Counted from the first letter of the stretch, positions 52,842 to 62,612 are shown. The stretch: 64,000 nucleotides of DNA from Chelativorans multitrophicus (GCF_011317445.1 NZ_JAAAPL010000001.1:992001-1056000); one strand, 5' to 3'. Notes: a model not told the origin generated them from the sequence alone. Made by a program: numbers and translations.

Positions 52842-55175
52842 GTGAACCCAACCCGATCTATCCTTCCAGAAATCCAAGGCCTGCGCGCGGTGGCCGTTGC
52901 GCTTGTCGTGCTTTTTCACGTCTGGCCACATGCGGTGCCGGGAGGCTATGTCGGTGTTGACGTTTTCTTTGTCATCTCCGGTTATCTGATCACCGGCCTC
53001 CTGGCGCGCACGGCGCTGCGGGAGGGCAGGATCTCCCTGGTCCAATTCTATTCGCGCCGGGCGCGCCGTCTTCTGCCAGCTGCTACGGTCGTCCTTATAG
53101 TGTCCCTTGCCGGGTCGTTGCTCTTTCTGCCCGAGGCCCGCTGGGAGGAGACGGCGACTCAGATCGCCGCGAGCGCGCTTTACGTGCAAAACTGGGCGCT
53201 GGCATGGCTCGCCGTCGATTATCTCGGCGCGGAAAATGCAGCGAGCCCCGTCCAGCACTATTGGTCGTTGTCCATCGAGGAACAGTTCTATTTCGTCTGG
53301 CCGCTGGTGATGATAGCAGCACTGGCGTTCGCGCGCCGGCTAGGCTTTCAGGTGGGCCGCGTCTTCACCATTGCCCTTGCCGCGATTTCCGCCGCCTCCT
53401 TTGCTGCCTCCATGATTATAACGGCGGATGAGCCGGCTCGCGCCTACTTCGTCACCCATACACGGATTTGGGAACTGGCGCTCGGTGGGATCCTGGCACT
53501 GACGATACACCGCCTCAGCATTGGCGCGGCTGTGAGGCCATTGATAGCGGTTGCCGGTTTCGCGGCCATTGTTTGGTCGGCCTTCGCCTACTCGCCCCAG
53601 ACGGCATTTCCAGGCTGGGCGGCGCTGGTGCCGACGCTGGGCACTGTGCTGGTAATCTTGGCCGGTGACGTGCGCCTGGGTTGGTGGCGCTGGTTCGAAG
53701 CCAAATGGCTTCTCTATTTGGGTGACCGCTCCTACTCAATTTACCTTTGGCACTGGCCGCTTATCACCTTCTATTCGGTAGGCTCCGAGAGCATCGGCCC
53801 GTTGGATGGCATCGCACTGATCGCCCTAACGCTTATCCTCTCGCATTTTTCCTATCAGCACATTGAGCAGCGTTACAGGCATGCGCGAGCCCCCATTGAG
53901 TGGCGCCCGCTAGGTTACGGCCTCGCATCCATTGCAGCCTGTGTTGTTGCTTCTTCCATGGTGCAAATGTTCGTTGCGATGCAGGCAGATGCCCAAGTGG
54001 ATCTGGATGACCCTCGATATCCAGGTCCTGCCGCTCTGATGTCAGCCGTTCCCTCGCCGGACGGGGTTGAGTTCATTCCCGCGCTTGCTCAACTGAAACG
54101 CGACCTGCCCGTCGTCTACCGCCAGAAGTGCCATCAGGATCAAGAAAGTGCTGAGCCGATAAGCTGCACGCTGGGCGACCCTAATGGCAGCAAAACGATG
54201 GTCATTACCGGCGATTCCCACGCCGCCCAGTGGGTGCCTGCGTTGGAGAGGATCGCTGCCGCCCAAGGCTGGAAGCTTGTCACCCTCACGAAATCGGCAT
54301 GCGCCTTCAGCCGCGTCGACGTTATAAAATCAGGAAAGCCGTATCCGTCATGCTCGGAATGGCGTGAGAATGCGATACGAAAGATAAAGGAAATAGGCAC
54401 CGACATCGTGTTCACGACTCAGTCGCGGTATGGGAACATAGACCGCAATGCGATGGCGGAAGGGCTGCGGAGCGTGTGGCGAGAGCTGACGGAAGCAGGC
54501 GTCAAGGTGATTGCTATCCACGACACGCCGTGGATGCCGTTCGAGCCCGGCGACTGTCTGGCGGGCGATCAGGACGAATGTCTGGCGCCGCGCGCCGAGG
54601 TGGTCGCGGGCGATCTATTTGATTATGCGGCTAGCGCCATCGAGGGCGTCCGGGTGGTCGATCTCACGGATGCGATCTGCGGTAAGGAAACATGCAGAGC
54701 AGTGGTTGGCAATGTCATCGTGTGGCGCGACCGCCACCATATGACCGCCACCTATGCTGCAGCTCTCGCCCCCTATCTCGCCGAGAAGGCGGGGCTGTCC
54801 TTTTCGGCCGGTGAAAGCTCTTCGATCGTGCAGAATGGCGCGAAACAAGGCGACGTCTTGGCGGCAATCCTCAAGTGCGGTCCTGTAGGATCAGACATCG
54901 CTTTCAGCCGGCAGGTCGAGATAAAAGTGGAGGATGGCACCCTCTTACTTCGTCAGGGAGATTGGCAGCAGCGCGAAAAGCGTTTCGAAGTGTGGACTGG
55001 CACTGTTGAGGGATCGGACGTCGTTATTGAAGGTGTCTACCGGCAAGGTGCGGGAGGTATAAAGAAGATTAACCTCACCGGTAAGATCGCGAGCGGGGAG
55101 ATCTCCTTGCGCGGCACGCGCGGCCCGAGAACATGCACGCTGAAGGGCGAGCTGGGGGAGAGTGCACCAGCCTGA
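52842..55175 (+). CDS. OafA-type acyltransferase with SGNH domain and extra C-terminal domain
   Basis: This has 777 residues if started at GTG 52842 just before EIQGLRAVAVALVVLFHVWP. An earlier in-frame start adds 38 residues without homology. Residues 1-370 are the acyltransferase-3 membrane domain (GYVGVDVFFVISGYLITGLL, SIEEQFYFVWPL). A periplasmic SGNH domain follows, with GDSHAAQW near residue 455 and the catalytic D-x-x-H in WRDRHHMT near 630. This pair transfers acetyl groups to surface sugars. After about 665 another 110 residues, rich in beta strands (EIKVEDGTLLLRQG, VEGSDVVIEGVYRQG), extend beyond the usual OafA end and are not recognised. It ends 10 bases from the convergent dehydrogenase gene. 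Confidence 0.88.
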   Translation: MNPTRSILPEIQGLRAVAVALVVLFHVWPHAVPGGYVGVDVFFVISGYLITGLLARTALREGRISLVQFYSRRARRLLPAATVVLIVSLAGSLLFLPEARWEETATQIAASALYVQNWALAWLAVDYLGAENAASPVQHYWSLSIEEQFYFVWPLVMIAALAFARRLGFQVGRVFTIALAAISAASFAASMIITADEPARAYFVTHTRIWELALGGILALTIHRLSIGAAVRPLIAVAGFAAIVWSAFAYSPQTAFPGWAALVPTLGTVLVILAGDVRLGWWRWFEAKWLLYLGDRSYSIYLWHWPLITFYSVGSESIGPLDGIALIALTLILSHFSYQHIEQRYRHARAPIEWRPLGYGLASIAACVVASSMVQMFVAMQADAQVDLDDPRYPGPAALMSAVPSPDGVEFIPALAQLKRDLPVVYRQKCHQDQESAEPISCTLGDPNGSKTMVITGDSHAAQWVPALERIAAAQGWKLVTLTKSACAFSRVDVIKSGKPYPSCSEWRENAIRKIKEIGTDIVFTTQSRYGNIDRNAMAEGLRSVWRELTEAGVKVIAIHDTPWMPFEPGDCLAGDQDECLAPRAEVVAGDLFDYAASAIEGVRVVDLTDAICGKETCRAVVGNVIVWRDRHHMTATYAAALAPYLAEKAGLSFSAGESSSIVQNGAKQGDVLAAILKCGPVGSDIAFSRQVEIKVEDGTLLLRQGDWQQREKRFEVWTGTVEGSDVVIEGVYRQGAGGIKKINLTGKIASGEISLRGTRGPRTCTLKGELGESAPA

Positions 55176-55185
55176 CGCGGCGTCT

Positions 55186-56526
55186 CTAGCTCGCGTTTCC
55201 AGTCGTTCGGCCGATGCTGCAGTATTCCAGGCCGTACCTTGCCACCATGCGCGGGTCGTATAGATTTCTTCCGTCGAAAATGACGGGTGCCTTCAGCTTC
55301 CGCCGGATGAGAGCGAAGTCAGGTGCGCGGAAGCTTTTCCATTCGGTGGCGATCGCTAGCGCGTCAGCCCCCTCCAATGTAGCTTCTTTTGTCTCACAGA
55401 AAGTCAAACCTTGTCGTTCGCCGTAGATCTTCCGACACTCTCCCATTGCGTGTGGATCATATGCCTGCACTTGGGCTCCGGCATCCCATAGCGCTTCCAT
55501 GAGCACGCGTGAGGGTGCTTCACGCATGTCATTGGTATTCGGTTTATAGGCGAGTCCCCATAGCGCGATGACGCGCCCCGAAAGATCCCGGCCGAAATAA
55601 TCCCGTATGCGCTCGAACAGCACCCATTTCTGCCGCTCATTTCGGTCGCTCACCGCCCGAAGTATCTTCGGCTCCAACTCCGCCTGCTCGGCCGTGCGGA
55701 TCAGCGCCCGCACATCTTTAGGAAAGCACGAGCCGCCATAACCGATACCGGGATAGATGAAGTCGTAGCCGATACGTGGATCGCTGCCGATCCCAAGCCG
55801 CACCTGCTCGATGTCAGCCCCCAACCGATGGGCAATATTCGCCATTTCGTTCATAAAGCTGATCTTTGTCGCCAGCATGCAATTGGCGGCATATTTTGTG
55901 AGTTCGGCACTCCGCACATCCATCAAGATCATCTTTTCATGGTTGCGGTTGAACGGCGCGTAGAGTTCACGCATGACCGCCTCAGCTTCCGGGCTGTTAG
56001 TGCCAACGATAATTCGATCGGGCTTCATGCAGTCGGAGACAGCGGAGCCCTCCTTCAGGAATTCCGGGTTCGACACAACATGGAAGGCGATGCGCTCGAG
56101 GCCCCTGTCGGACAGCGCCGCGCTGATCGTCTCCCTTATCCTGTCACACGTGCCCACGGGCACTGTCGACTTGCTGATGATAACCTTGTCTGCGGCCATG
56201 TTCTGGCCGATTGTGCTTGCGACCGCCAAAACGTGCTTCAGGTCAGCTGAGCCGTCTTCTTCGGGTGGCGTACCAACGGCGATAATAATGACCTTGCCGT
56301 GATTGATGCCCGCTGCAGCATCGGTGGTAAAGTGCAATCTACCAGCGGCGCAGTTCTCGTTCACCAGCCTCTCTAGCCCGGGCTCATAGATCGGTATGAC
56401 TCCATGTTGGAGCTGCTCCACCTTTTTCTCATCTACATCGATACACAGAACGTCATTTCCGACTTCCGCAAGAGCAGCAGCTTGCACCAACCCCACATAA
56501 CCCACACCGAATACAGTGACTTTCAT
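55186..56526 (-). CDS. ugd: UDP-glucose 6-dehydrogenase
   Basis: The 446-residue enzyme makes UDP-glucuronate from UDP-glucose. The Rossmann motif is [19 protein letters not shown], the substrate region includes SKSTVPVGT and [12 protein letters not shown], and the catalytic Cys267 lies in [16 protein letters not shown]. The length and the [17 protein letters not shown] block are standard. It supplies glucuronic acid for the polysaccharide, alongside the HexNAc dehydrogenase at 49425. Confidence 0.95.
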   Translation of the reverse strand: MKVTVFGVGYVGLVQAAALAEVGNDVLCIDVDEKKVEQLQHGVIPIYEPGLERLVNENCAAGRLHFTTDAAAGINHGKVIIIAVGTPPEEDGSADLKHVLAVASTIGQNMAADKVIISKSTVPVGTCDRIRETISAALSDRGLERIAFHVVSNPEFLKEGSAVSDCMKPDRIIVGTNSPEAEAVMRELYAPFNRNHEKMILMDVRSAELTKYAANCMLATKISFMNEMANIAHRLGADIEQVRLGIGSDPRIGYDFIYPGIGYGGSCFPKDVRALIRTAEQAELEPKILRAVSDRNERQKWVLFERIRDYFGRDLSGRVIALWGLAYKPNTNDMREAPSRVLMEALWDAGAQVQAYDPHAMGECRKIYGERQGLTFCETKEATLEGADALAIATEWKSFRAPDFALIRRKLKAPVIFDGRNLYDPRMVARYGLEYCSIGRTTGNAS

Positions 56527-57034
56527 CCAACCATCCTATTCTTCAAGGTTCAATACCATCCAGCATTGATGATCCCCATTATCAAGCGCGGGTATTTCGG
56601 GCGCCCCAGACGATGGGAAGCACTGGAACGTCGGCTTCTTCGACAGGCCTGCACGCCAATTTAGTCTCCGGCTCCTGCACCGGCCCATATCATGTCCGAT
56701 TGAAAGCTAACATCCGGAAGAGTGCAAAACATCAACCGCTCCAAAGGAGCTGCTCTGCTTTCGCATGAAGACGGCGCAAAAGCCGCCGGGCGAGTATCGT
56801 CCCGAATGGCTCGTGCGCGGTTGAAACGCCGCCGCGCAGCGACGTAAGCACGGGCCGAAAACTTCGCAACGCCCCTCCCCCCCCCACCGCCAGCTTCGTA
56901 TGGGATTCAGGTTGCGCCATGGGTTTGCGATTCTTGCGAATGCTTGAAAAAAATGTCGCGAAGAGCTTGCGTGTTAACGCAAAGTAAAGAGGCGTAAGTT
57001 GGCTCGAGTGACGTATTAGATGATTGTTTTGATG
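56527..57034. other. Non-coding gap after ugd start
   Basis: No convincing frame on either strand. It should hold the ugd promoter. It contains a run of cytosines near 56876-56890 and no recognised repeat. Confidence 0.4.
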
Positions 57035-57201
57035 GATTTTGTTGGCCAGGGAACCTGGCCCTTACGCGATCCGGCTTTCCGAAGGCATAAACTCAAAGAT
57101 GCCAACAGGCCTCGGGCGCTCAGGCAAAGGGAAGAGGAATGAGCGAAGGGGAAAACAGGAGGGAGGAAATTTTCTTCCCCTTACCGGTAAATCACGAGTG
57201 A
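57035..57201 (+). promoter_or_regulatory. Structured leader-like sequence with glycine-riboswitch-like motifs and a 20-codon frame
   Basis: CCGAAGG at 57079-57085 and CTCAGGCAAAGG at 57119-57130 recall the two conserved blocks of glycine aptamers, and GGCAT/ATGCC can pair between them. An inverted repeat CGCTCA/TGAGCG (57117-57122 with 57140-57145) would mask the start codon of a small frame at 57139-57201 (MSEGENRREEIFFPLPVNHE) whose AGAGGA ribosome site lies in the loop. Upstream GGCCAGG/CCTGGCC forms a hairpin. No longer plus-strand gene follows before 61440, so a functional riboswitch is doubtful; it may be the head of a deleted gene. Confidence 0.3.
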
Positions 57202-57252
57202 TCAGTTTTTTCAGCTGAAACTACTGCCAGTGCTACAGCGTTTTCTACGCTG

Positions 57253-57930
57253 TTAAGCGCGATGCGCAGACTCTCTTGAAGAACGCACTGACGAGCCATT
57301 AATGCCAAGGGTTCGGATACCGGCCGCCGTGTACCGAATAGCGTTATCTTTCACTCTACGTAGGCGGGTCTCGCTCAGAGGTTTGCCAGTTAACCGCTCC
57401 GGGCGCCCCGTGTGTGCATAGATTTGCATGCGTGCGGAATGAGCAAAGAGGTACGCCCAAGCGGCATCTTCCTGGCTGAGTTTCGGCGTTTCGAGTTTCA
57501 TGAATGCCTCCATGAACCGCCGAGCAATCGGGTCGTAGTGCTTGATCATTAGTGCGCGGGAGCGTTCATCTCCGCCCGCGACTAATGCAGAAACCATTTG
57601 CGTGAATGCCTCGCTCTGTGTGCCGCTGCCAAGCGCATCTGATGCTGGGCAGAACATCACCTCCAGCACATCCTCAAGTTCAGGTTTTCGCTCCCCGGCG
57701 AACAATTCGTCGAGGAGTTGTGCACGGTATCCATTGATGATCCTGGCACGGCGCGCAAAGATCTCTTCGTAGAGATTGTCCTTGCTTTGGAAGTGGTAGT
57801 GCAGCAGCGCCTGGGATATGCCCGATTCATTGGCAATCTCACGCATGCTTGCCCCTTCGAACCCAAAGGTTGCGAAGACCTTCTCGGCCGCATCGAGAAT
57901 CACGTCCCTGGACGACTGCTTCTGACTCAT
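57253..57930 (-). CDS. TetR-family repressor
   Basis: This has 225 residues from the ATG at 57928-57930, preceded by AAGGA at good distance. The open frame extends upstream but overlaps other sequence. The N-terminal helix-turn-helix is SSRDVILDAAEKVFATFGFE, then ASMREIANESGISQALLHYH. The C-terminal ligand domain ends at about 205. It is the last gene of the minus-strand catabolic unit and the obvious reader of the two palindromes at 61167 and 61357. The effector is probably the pathway substrate or a CoA thioester. Confidence 0.9.
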   Translation of the reverse strand: MSQKQSSRDVILDAAEKVFATFGFEGASMREIANESGISQALLHYHFQSKDNLYEEIFARRARIINGYRAQLLDELFAGERKPELEDVLEVMFCPASDALGSGTQSEAFTQMVSALVAGGDERSRALMIKHYDPIARRFMEAFMKLETPKLSQEDAAWAYLFAHSARMQIYAHTGRPERLTGKPLSETRLRRVKDNAIRYTAAGIRTLGINGSSVRSSRESAHRA

Positions 57931-58028
57931 GCGCGCATCCTTCTCATTGACTGAATCACGGGTCAAGAAGGTGTCCCTCGCTGAGCCAGATCTTCTTCGC
58001 GAGACTTTGCGCGCTTGTTCAAATACCG

Positions 58029-59504
58029 TCATGCCGACCGAGCCAAGATGGATTGGCCGGCGATACGGCCGAAGACCATCGCTTCGGTGATGTTGCCGCC
58101 GCCGGGATAGAGGTGACCCCAAATTGAGCCGAACTCGCCGGCGGAATAAAGGCCAGGGATAGGCTGGCCACGTGTATCTATCACGCGGGCCGCGGCATCA
58201 CGCTTTGCGCCGCCCTGGGTATTAAGAGCTACGGGATGAAGCTCTATCGCGTAGTAGGGAGGCTCGAGTGTCTTTAACGTTTCGCCGGGTCGACCGAATT
58301 CCGGATCAATGCCCGAGGCACAGCCAGAATTGTAGCGGCCCAAGGTTTCGGTGAGCGTCCGTTCATCGATATTGGTGATCTCGGCAAGGGCCTCTATCGT
58401 CTCAGCGCGCCGTATCCAACCCTTCTCCAACTCGACCGAGTTGTCGTCGCTCCACCGGTAGGTCTCGCGGTTGTAGCCAGCGATTGGCCAGGTTAGCGCT
58501 CCCCCGTTCCGAGTCTCTTCATCAAAGATGCCCCAGGTGGGAATGCGCGGAAACTCAACCTTGTCGGGATCGATGTAACCAAAAACGCGATCGAAATCGT
58601 GCAGCTCCACGCTCGTTTCGTCTATATAACGCCGTCCATACTTATCTACCCAGATAAAGCCGGGACCAGGGAAGAAGATGCAGAACGCAGCTTCGTAATC
58701 TGGTGACTGAAAGCCAATGAACGTCGACGTGCGCGTCATGTGCCAGAGATCTGCTCCAGCGCGGATCGCCATGCCGATGCCGTCCCCGGTATTGCCAGGG
58801 TTGCCGGCGAATTTGAGGGGTTTTGGCGCAGCGTAGTCCCAACGCATGGCAGGATTTGCAATAAAGCCTCCGCAGGACATGACGACGCCCTTGCGTGCTC
58901 CAATCCGGATCGTCTTCCCGCCCGCCGCGGCAGAAACGCCGACTATTGAGCCATTATCGTCACGAATTAGATCTGTCGCCGGCGTCTGGTAGCGGACGTT
59001 GATGCCCCGGCCGGCAACCGCTTTGGAGAAGAGTTCCCATAGCCGTCGAGATGGTGGCACATCGTCTGGACCTTCCAAGCAGCGCTTGTCAAACATCGAT
59101 CGAGTTGTCGCAATTTCCGGAAAGTTCGGCCCCTTCACTGCGCTTGGATACCGGCCTGTCAACATCTTGGTCTTCGGTACGCTGAATTCTCCACCGAGGG
59201 AGCGTAGAAACGGGGGAAGATCCCGCGTCCCCCGTGCGAAGGCTTCGAGTACATCCCGGGGCGTAGTCTGGAGGCACATCGCGTCCAACCAATTAACGAG
59301 ATCCTGAATCGCTTGATCGCCCGGGAGAGCGACGAAACCTTGACCGGCACTCACACGAGAGTTGCCGCCGCCGTGCGGCATCTTCTCTAGAATAATAACG
59401 CTGGCGCCACCGTCATGTGCGGTGATCGCCGCACATGCACCGGCGAAGCCGTAGCCTATGGCTACGACGTCCACCACTTCGTCAAAATCTGCCGCTGCTA
59501 CCAT
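58029..59504 (-). CDS. FAD-dependent dehydrogenase, fumarate-reductase/ketosteroid-dehydrogenase type
   Basis: The 491-residue flavoprotein has an N-terminal dinucleotide motif (VVAIGYGFAGACAAITAHDG), HGGGNSRVSAGQG and a C-terminal FAD closure (GLYSAGEFGSIWGHLYPGGG). This family comprises fumarate reductase-like proteins, 3-ketosteroid dehydrogenases and tricarballylate dehydrogenases, which move hydrogens at a C-C bond next to a carbonyl or carboxylate. With a beta-diketone hydrolase homologue upstream, oxidation or desaturation of an alicyclic ketone is plausible (inference). A gap of 31 bases separates it from the hydrolase gene. Confidence 0.82.
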   Translation of the reverse strand: MVAAADFDEVVDVVAIGYGFAGACAAITAHDGGASVIILEKMPHGGGNSRVSAGQGFVALPGDQAIQDLVNWLDAMCLQTTPRDVLEAFARGTRDLPPFLRSLGGEFSVPKTKMLTGRYPSAVKGPNFPEIATTRSMFDKRCLEGPDDVPPSRRLWELFSKAVAGRGINVRYQTPATDLIRDDNGSIVGVSAAAGGKTIRIGARKGVVMSCGGFIANPAMRWDYAAPKPLKFAGNPGNTGDGIGMAIRAGADLWHMTRTSTFIGFQSPDYEAAFCIFFPGPGFIWVDKYGRRYIDETSVELHDFDRVFGYIDPDKVEFPRIPTWGIFDEETRNGGALTWPIAGYNRETYRWSDDNSVELEKGWIRRAETIEALAEITNIDERTLTETLGRYNSGCASGIDPEFGRPGETLKTLEPPYYAIELHPVALNTQGGAKRDAAARVIDTRGQPIPGLYSAGEFGSIWGHLYPGGGNITEAMVFGRIAGQSILARSA

Positions 59505-59535
59505 CGTCTTCCTCCTCTAGAAATGGTCGAGACGG

Positions 59536-60300
59536 TCACTTTTCGTCCATTTTGATGCGTGCTAGGCCCTCAAGAGCCAGGCCGTAGCCGAGCAGTCCCT
59601 GCATGCGTTCCTTTAGGTCCTGGGTCAGCACAACCCGGCTGTATCGGCGTACGAGACGCGGCTGCTTCATGAGTTGGCGGGCAAGCTCCCATGCGCGTGG
59701 CAATACCTCGTTGGCGGGTAGGACCTCGTTCACAAGGCCCACTGCCTTCGCCTCGTCTGCTGGGATTTTCTGACCTGTCAGAAGGTAATATCGCGCACGG
59801 TTGGCGCCCATCAGCAGCGGGAAAATGATGTGCACGCCGTCCCCAGGCACCATTCCACCCTGGTAGTGTGCCGAATCCATGAAATAAGTTGTATCACTAG
59901 CCAGAACGATGTCGCTCAAGAGCGGGATTTCGGCATGCCGGACAGCCGGGCCGTTGATCGCGCTGATCACTGGCACCTCAATGTTGAGCAGGTTGTTGAG
60001 GAGGTGCTTCGCTTCCCAGTAGATGCGGTCGTAGCGGTTTGGGGTGGCATTAGCTCGGTTAGGATGGCCCCCCTCCTTGACCAGCGGGCCGCAATATTCG
60101 TCGCCGGTGCCCGTAAGGATTACAACCTCGTTGTCGTAATCACGGCCCACATCGAGGAAAGCTTGTTCAAGCTCGGCGTGTGGAATAAGGCTCCACTGAA
60201 AAGGACCTCCGTCCGTGTGGAAGCGCATCTCAAGGATACCATCCTCGCGACGCATCTTAATCATGGAGTATTTTTCGGCGTAATCGGCAAAAGTGCTCAT
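59536..60300 (-). CDS. 6-oxocamphor-hydrolase-like crotonase (beta-diketone C-C hydrolase)
   Basis: This has 254 residues from the ATG at 60298-60300. It belongs to the crotonase superfamily, but the match is closer to 6-oxocamphor hydrolase than to enoyl-CoA hydratase. His122 (AVRHAEIP), His145 (SAHYQGG), Asp154 (PGDGVH) and Glu244 (LALEGL) fall on the same residue numbers as the known catalytic and dyad residues of that enzyme. Also shared are LTGTG, LLNNLLNIEVPVISAINGP and the end region PRAWELAR. That enzyme splits a cyclic 1,3-diketone by retro-Claisen cleavage. A similar ring-opening of an unknown alicyclic substrate is inferred. Confidence 0.85.
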   Translation of the reverse strand: MSTFADYAEKYSMIKMRREDGILEMRFHTDGGPFQWSLIPHAELEQAFLDVGRDYDNEVVILTGTGDEYCGPLVKEGGHPNRANATPNRYDRIYWEAKHLLNNLLNIEVPVISAINGPAVRHAEIPLLSDIVLASDTTYFMDSAHYQGGMVPGDGVHIIFPLLMGANRARYYLLTGQKIPADEAKAVGLVNEVLPANEVLPRAWELARQLMKQPRLVRRYSRVVLTQDLKERMQGLLGYGLALEGLARIKMDEK

Positions 60301-60305
60301 GTGTC

Positions 60306-61091
60306 TCAATCCCCGGGTTCGTCGATAATGGCGACTGCGCGCGTCCACCCCGCGGAGCCGCCGGTGATTTTCACTGGGAAACAGGCCACGTCGAAGCCGA
60401 AGGCTGGCAAGCTTTCCAGATTGTGCAGCTTCTCGATGTGGCAGTATGCTGTCTTCCGTCCGGCCCGGTGTCCTTCCCATATGATGCTTGCATCACTAGT
60501 GGCTTCGTAAACCTTGGCCATGTGTTCGTAGGAAGCGTCCCAGGACCAGCTGTCGATACCGGCCACCCGAACTCCCTGCGAGGTCAAGTAGAGCGTTGCA
60601 TCCCGTCCGATTCCGCAGCCACGCTTGTGATATCCGGGTTTGCCAAAAGCGGCGCCGGCAGCAGTGTTAATGACTACAATGTCGAAGGGCTTCAGCTCGT
60701 ATCCGATGCGAGCGAGTTCCGCCTCGATATCGCGAGGCTGCACCACGTAACCGTCCTCAAACTCACGAAAATCGAGCTTAACTCCCGGTCGAAAGAACCA
60801 GTCGAGCGGCATCTGGTCGATCGTTAATGACCGTGACCCATCTTCCATGGTCGAGCTATAATGCCATGGCGCGTCAACATGGGTTCCATTGTGCGTGGAC
60901 AGCTTGATATGCTCATTGGCGAAGGCTTCGCTGTTCGGCAGGTCCCTTGCGCTTAGCCCCTTATAGCGGCCGAGCAGCATAGGGAGCGTGTCCTGATGGC
61001 TCTTGTAGTCGATGGAAAGCTCGTACCCGGGCGGATCAGCCGGGAGGTCGTTCTCCAAAGGGACGGATAGGTCGATAAAGCGTCGCGCCAT
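60306..61091 (-). CDS. Cyclase-family metal hydrolase (kynurenine-formamidase-like)
   Basis: This has 261 residues from the ATG at 61089-61091; an upstream in-frame start lies in the operator region. The metal motif HxGTHxDxPxH is present as H67-NGTH71-VD73-APWH77, and DSWSWD lies near residue 190. The family covers kynurenine formamidase, cyclases and 1,2- or 1,3-diketone hydrolases. It is the first gene of the minus-strand unit and is followed after five bases by the diketone hydrolase gene, so both probably serve one ring-cleavage route. Confidence 0.85.
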   Translation of the reverse strand: MARRFIDLSVPLENDLPADPPGYELSIDYKSHQDTLPMLLGRYKGLSARDLPNSEAFANEHIKLSTHNGTHVDAPWHYSSTMEDGSRSLTIDQMPLDWFFRPGVKLDFREFEDGYVVQPRDIEAELARIGYELKPFDIVVINTAAGAAFGKPGYHKRGCGIGRDATLYLTSQGVRVAGIDSWSWDASYEHMAKVYEATSDASIIWEGHRAGRKTAYCHIEKLHNLESLPAFGFDVACFPVKITGGSAGWTRAVAIIDEPGD

Positions 61092-61166
61092 TCGTAAATC
61101 TCGCTTGTCAGTGTCATCCGCGCAGCCCACGAACGTGCCGGCCACGGCTCCAAAAGAAAGTCACTA

Positions 61167-61180
61167 ACTGATCGATCAGT
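61167..61180. promoter_or_regulatory. TetR operator, site 1
   Basis: ACTGATCGATCAGT is a perfect 14-base palindrome 76 bases upstream of the cyclase-family start codon. It is typical of TetR-family operators and repeats at 61357-61370 with 12 of 14 bases identical. Confidence 0.7.
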
Positions 61181-61356
61181 CAAGTATGATACGACTAAGA
61201 CATGTGATTATTGGCCAATTCCCGCTCGCGCGCACCAGGGCGTCAGCACAATAAATAGTTATATATCAATCTCTTGTAAAAAATTTGGCAATGCGCGCAG
61301 AAGTGGCCCGAATCCGCCCCTTGACGTTAAGGCCGAGACTGCAGTAACAAATACTG

Positions 61357-61370
61357 ACTGTTTGATCAGT
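61357..61370. promoter_or_regulatory. TetR operator, site 2
   Basis: ACTGTTTGATCAGT lies 70 bases before the importer binding-protein start codon and directly after a possible promoter (TTGACG at 61321-61326, TAACAA at 61345-61350). It matches site 1 at 12 of 14 bases. A single repressor could thus switch both divergent units. Confidence 0.65.
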
Positions 61371-61439
61371 TAATGTCGTGCGTCAATGGGAGTGAGGCTT
61401 CATGCGCACGTCGGGTTCAGACGATTGGAGGAGAAGGCA

Positions 61440-62612
61440 ATGAAATCCGCAATGCGCAACTCTATTTTGGCCGCTGCGCTGCTGGCAGGCGTTTCGTCTG
61501 CGGCGTTGGCTGAGCCTGGCGTAACCGATGATAAAATTCGAATTGGCACGTTCGGCCCCCTGACTGGACCCGTCTCGATCTATGGCTATCCAATCATCAA
61601 CGGAGCAGTGGCCGTCTATAACGAGATCAACGCGAAGGGTGGAATCCACGGCCGTAAAATCGAAATGGTCTATGAAGATGACGCTTGTGACGCGGCGAAA
61701 ACCCGCGCGGCCGTAAAGAAGCTGGTTCATAGCAGCGACGTTTTCGCCATTCACGGCGGCACATGCAGCTCCGCGGTGAACGCGGCCAGGGACGAAATCA
61801 TTGCAAGTGAAGTGCCCTACATGGTGATGGCGATGGTTCTCGATTCCATCACCTCGCCTGTCGCTAAAAATATGTTCACTACCACGCAAACCGGCACCCT
61901 CGATGGAGTCACTATGGTGAACTTCGTGAAGTCGATTCCAGACGTCAAGAAGGTGGTAATCGTCAAGAATACCGACGACTGGGCTGATTCACACTTGTCG
62001 ACGATTTACCCGGGCCTCAAAGAGGCAGGCATTGAGGTCGCCGCAGACATTGTTCTGGAGCGCAATGCGTCGGACGCAACGACCCAAGCACTTCATAGCC
62101 TTGAGGCGAATGCCGATGCCGTCATTCTCGTCACCTATCCGAATGAGACGGCTGTCTTCCTGCGTGAGGCAAAGAAGTATGGGCTGAAGGGTCCCTTTGT
62201 CGGCGCCAGCTCCCAAATGGACATGCTCGCAGTTGCGGATCGGGCCGGGGGTATCGATGCGATCTCAGAGCTCTATGTAAGTTCCTATCTCCTTGAGCCG
62301 GTGGATGGCGAGAAGATGAAGGAGTTTTCTGAACTCTACGCCAAGCACTTTCCGAACGATAAGCTGCAGACTCTGTCGTTCTACGGGATGTCGGGTGCGT
62401 ATGCATTCGTCGATGCGTTGGAGCGGGCGGGGCCGGATCTCACGCGGGAAGGTTTCATCAACGCGCTGGAGAGCACGTCCGACGGCTTCGCTGGTCCCGC
62501 TTACTGTAAGATCTCGTTCTCTCCCGAAAATCACCAGGGCTGCACAGAAGGGCATATCTGGGCGGTACGCGACGGTAAGGTTGTTGCTATCGGGGAGACC
62601 TGGCCTCAATAG
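61440..62612 (+). CDS. Liv-type ABC importer substrate-binding protein
   Basis: This has 390 residues from ATG 61440 behind GGAGGAGAAGG; an earlier frame start adds 18 residues before a signal peptide (RNSILAAALLAGVSSAALA-E). The body is a periplasmic type I fold of the LivJ family (IRIGTFGPLTGPVSIYG, AVAVYNEINAKGGIHGRKIE, MVYEDDACDAAKTRAAVKKL). In rhizobia such importers often take up aromatic or alicyclic acids as well as amino acids. It is divergent from the ring-cleavage operon and shares its operator pair. Confidence 0.92.
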   Translation: MKSAMRNSILAAALLAGVSSAALAEPGVTDDKIRIGTFGPLTGPVSIYGYPIINGAVAVYNEINAKGGIHGRKIEMVYEDDACDAAKTRAAVKKLVHSSDVFAIHGGTCSSAVNAARDEIIASEVPYMVMAMVLDSITSPVAKNMFTTTQTGTLDGVTMVNFVKSIPDVKKVVIVKNTDDWADSHLSTIYPGLKEAGIEVAADIVLERNASDATTQALHSLEANADAVILVTYPNETAVFLREAKKYGLKGPFVGASSQMDMLAVADRAGGIDAISELYVSSYLLEPVDGEKMKEFSELYAKHFPNDKLQTLSFYGMSGAYAFVDALERAGPDLTREGFINALESTSDGFAGPAYCKISFSPENHQGCTEGHIWAVRDGKVVAIGETWPQ

